From Planctomycetota bacterium (GTDB lineage: Bacteria > Planctomycetota > UBA11346), in contig JAHEDF010000308.1 of NCBI GenBank assembly GCA_024641365.1, positions 1 to 5,329 of the forward strand: a stretch of DNA of 5,329 nt, given 5' to 3'. The notes below the pieces were generated by a model. It was given only the letters and a program-made list of their open reading frames with translations, ran no database searches and had not been told where the DNA came from. A program made the translations under genes and the position numbers. Every line of letters starts with the position of its first letter. Position 1 is the stretch's first letter. Of this stretch, positions 5,152 to 5,329 are shown one piece after another.

Positions 5152-5329
5152 GTGAGATTAGGGAGATCTGATTTTCTGGAGCCTAGTAGGCACAGCGAAT
5201 GGACAGGTGGGAAAATATAAACCCTAGTCGGTTCCATCCTATTGGCACAGAAGGAGTTTGATCTCCTTGCAATTGTACTAAGGTGCAGCCCCAACAGATG
5301 GGGTACGTATATGGGGCGCCCAGCACGGG
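5152..5329. other. Non-coding region upstream of rpmA with nested pairing potential
   Basis: No recognisable protein gene was found; the one longer open stretch (minus strand from the window edge to a stop at 5185, 48 codons) resembles nothing known to me. Pairings possible on the plus strand are: 5160-5168 with 5260-5268 (9 bp, one G-U), 5177-5183 with 5230-5236 (7 bp, one G-U), and a local hairpin AAGGAG/CTCCTT (5251-5256 and 5263-5268) that competes with the outer stem. Near the edge, CCCC (5289-5292) can pair with either of two GGGG runs (5300-5303 or 5313-5316). This could be a small RNA, a leader or chance. Confidence 0.3.

Noticed and set aside
5254..5263. GAGTTTGATC, identical to the start of 16S rRNA (27F primer site)
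   Set aside because: The match stops after ten bases and the following sequence is not 16S-like; it is part of a local AAGGAG/CTCCTT hairpin.
5128..5283. Direct repeat TACTAAGG (5128-5135 and 5276-5283) flanking the structured region, like an 8-bp target-site duplication of a small mobile element
   Set aside because: An 8-base repeat within about 250 bases is expected by chance fairly often, and the ends of the enclosed sequence have only a 4-bp inverted repeat.
5185..5329. Open minus-strand frame of 48 codons running off the window edge, considered as the end of rplU or another gene
   Set aside because: The translation has no bL21 features (no basic C-terminal region) and its composition looks non-coding.

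Overview
The window looks like chromosomal DNA of a PVC-superphylum bacterium, most likely a verrucomicrobial or related lineage with AT-leaning DNA. Three things suggest this: an upstream protein ending in a LamG-type jelly roll, an ECF sigma factor of the style common in Verrucomicrobia and Planctomycetes (a 'VQAVFMVLARR' region 2, then an Ala/Ser-rich linker and a membrane helix after region 4), and Trp/Pro-rich helical repeats of a kind I associate with hypothetical verrucomicrobial proteins. The phylum call is inference, because no rRNA is present.

Layout: positions 1-231 (+) are the 3' end of a LamG-like protein gene. A 187-base gap (232-418) holds a weak terminator-like hairpin, a 12-bp palindrome and a tandem heptamer repeat. 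Positions 419-4012 (+) are one long gene encoding, on a single chain, a complete ECF sigma factor, one membrane helix and an about 775-residue solenoid of some 24 degenerate repeats. After a 166-base gap with a perfect 8-bp hairpin, 4179-4568 (+) encodes a small exported protein that is essentially a lone STN (secretin/TonB short N-terminal) domain. Facing it on the minus strand is rpmA (ribosomal protein bL27, 5082-4798), with its own intrinsic terminator at 4730-4759. The last 247 bases, upstream of rpmA, contain no rplU and no convincing protein gene, but they can be folded into nested stems.

How the parts may work together (inference): the sigma factor is tied to the inner membrane, with its solenoid predicted to lie in the periplasm. 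It could therefore act as a one-polypeptide trans-envelope regulator that needs no separate anti-sigma factor. The neighbouring periplasmic STN domain is notable because STN domains are the signalling modules of TonB-dependent transducers in the classical FecA-FecR-FecI ECF pathway. A LamG/sigma/STN cassette for surface sensing or surface-protein control is a testable hypothesis. rpmA is an unrelated housekeeping gene and marks the edge of this region.
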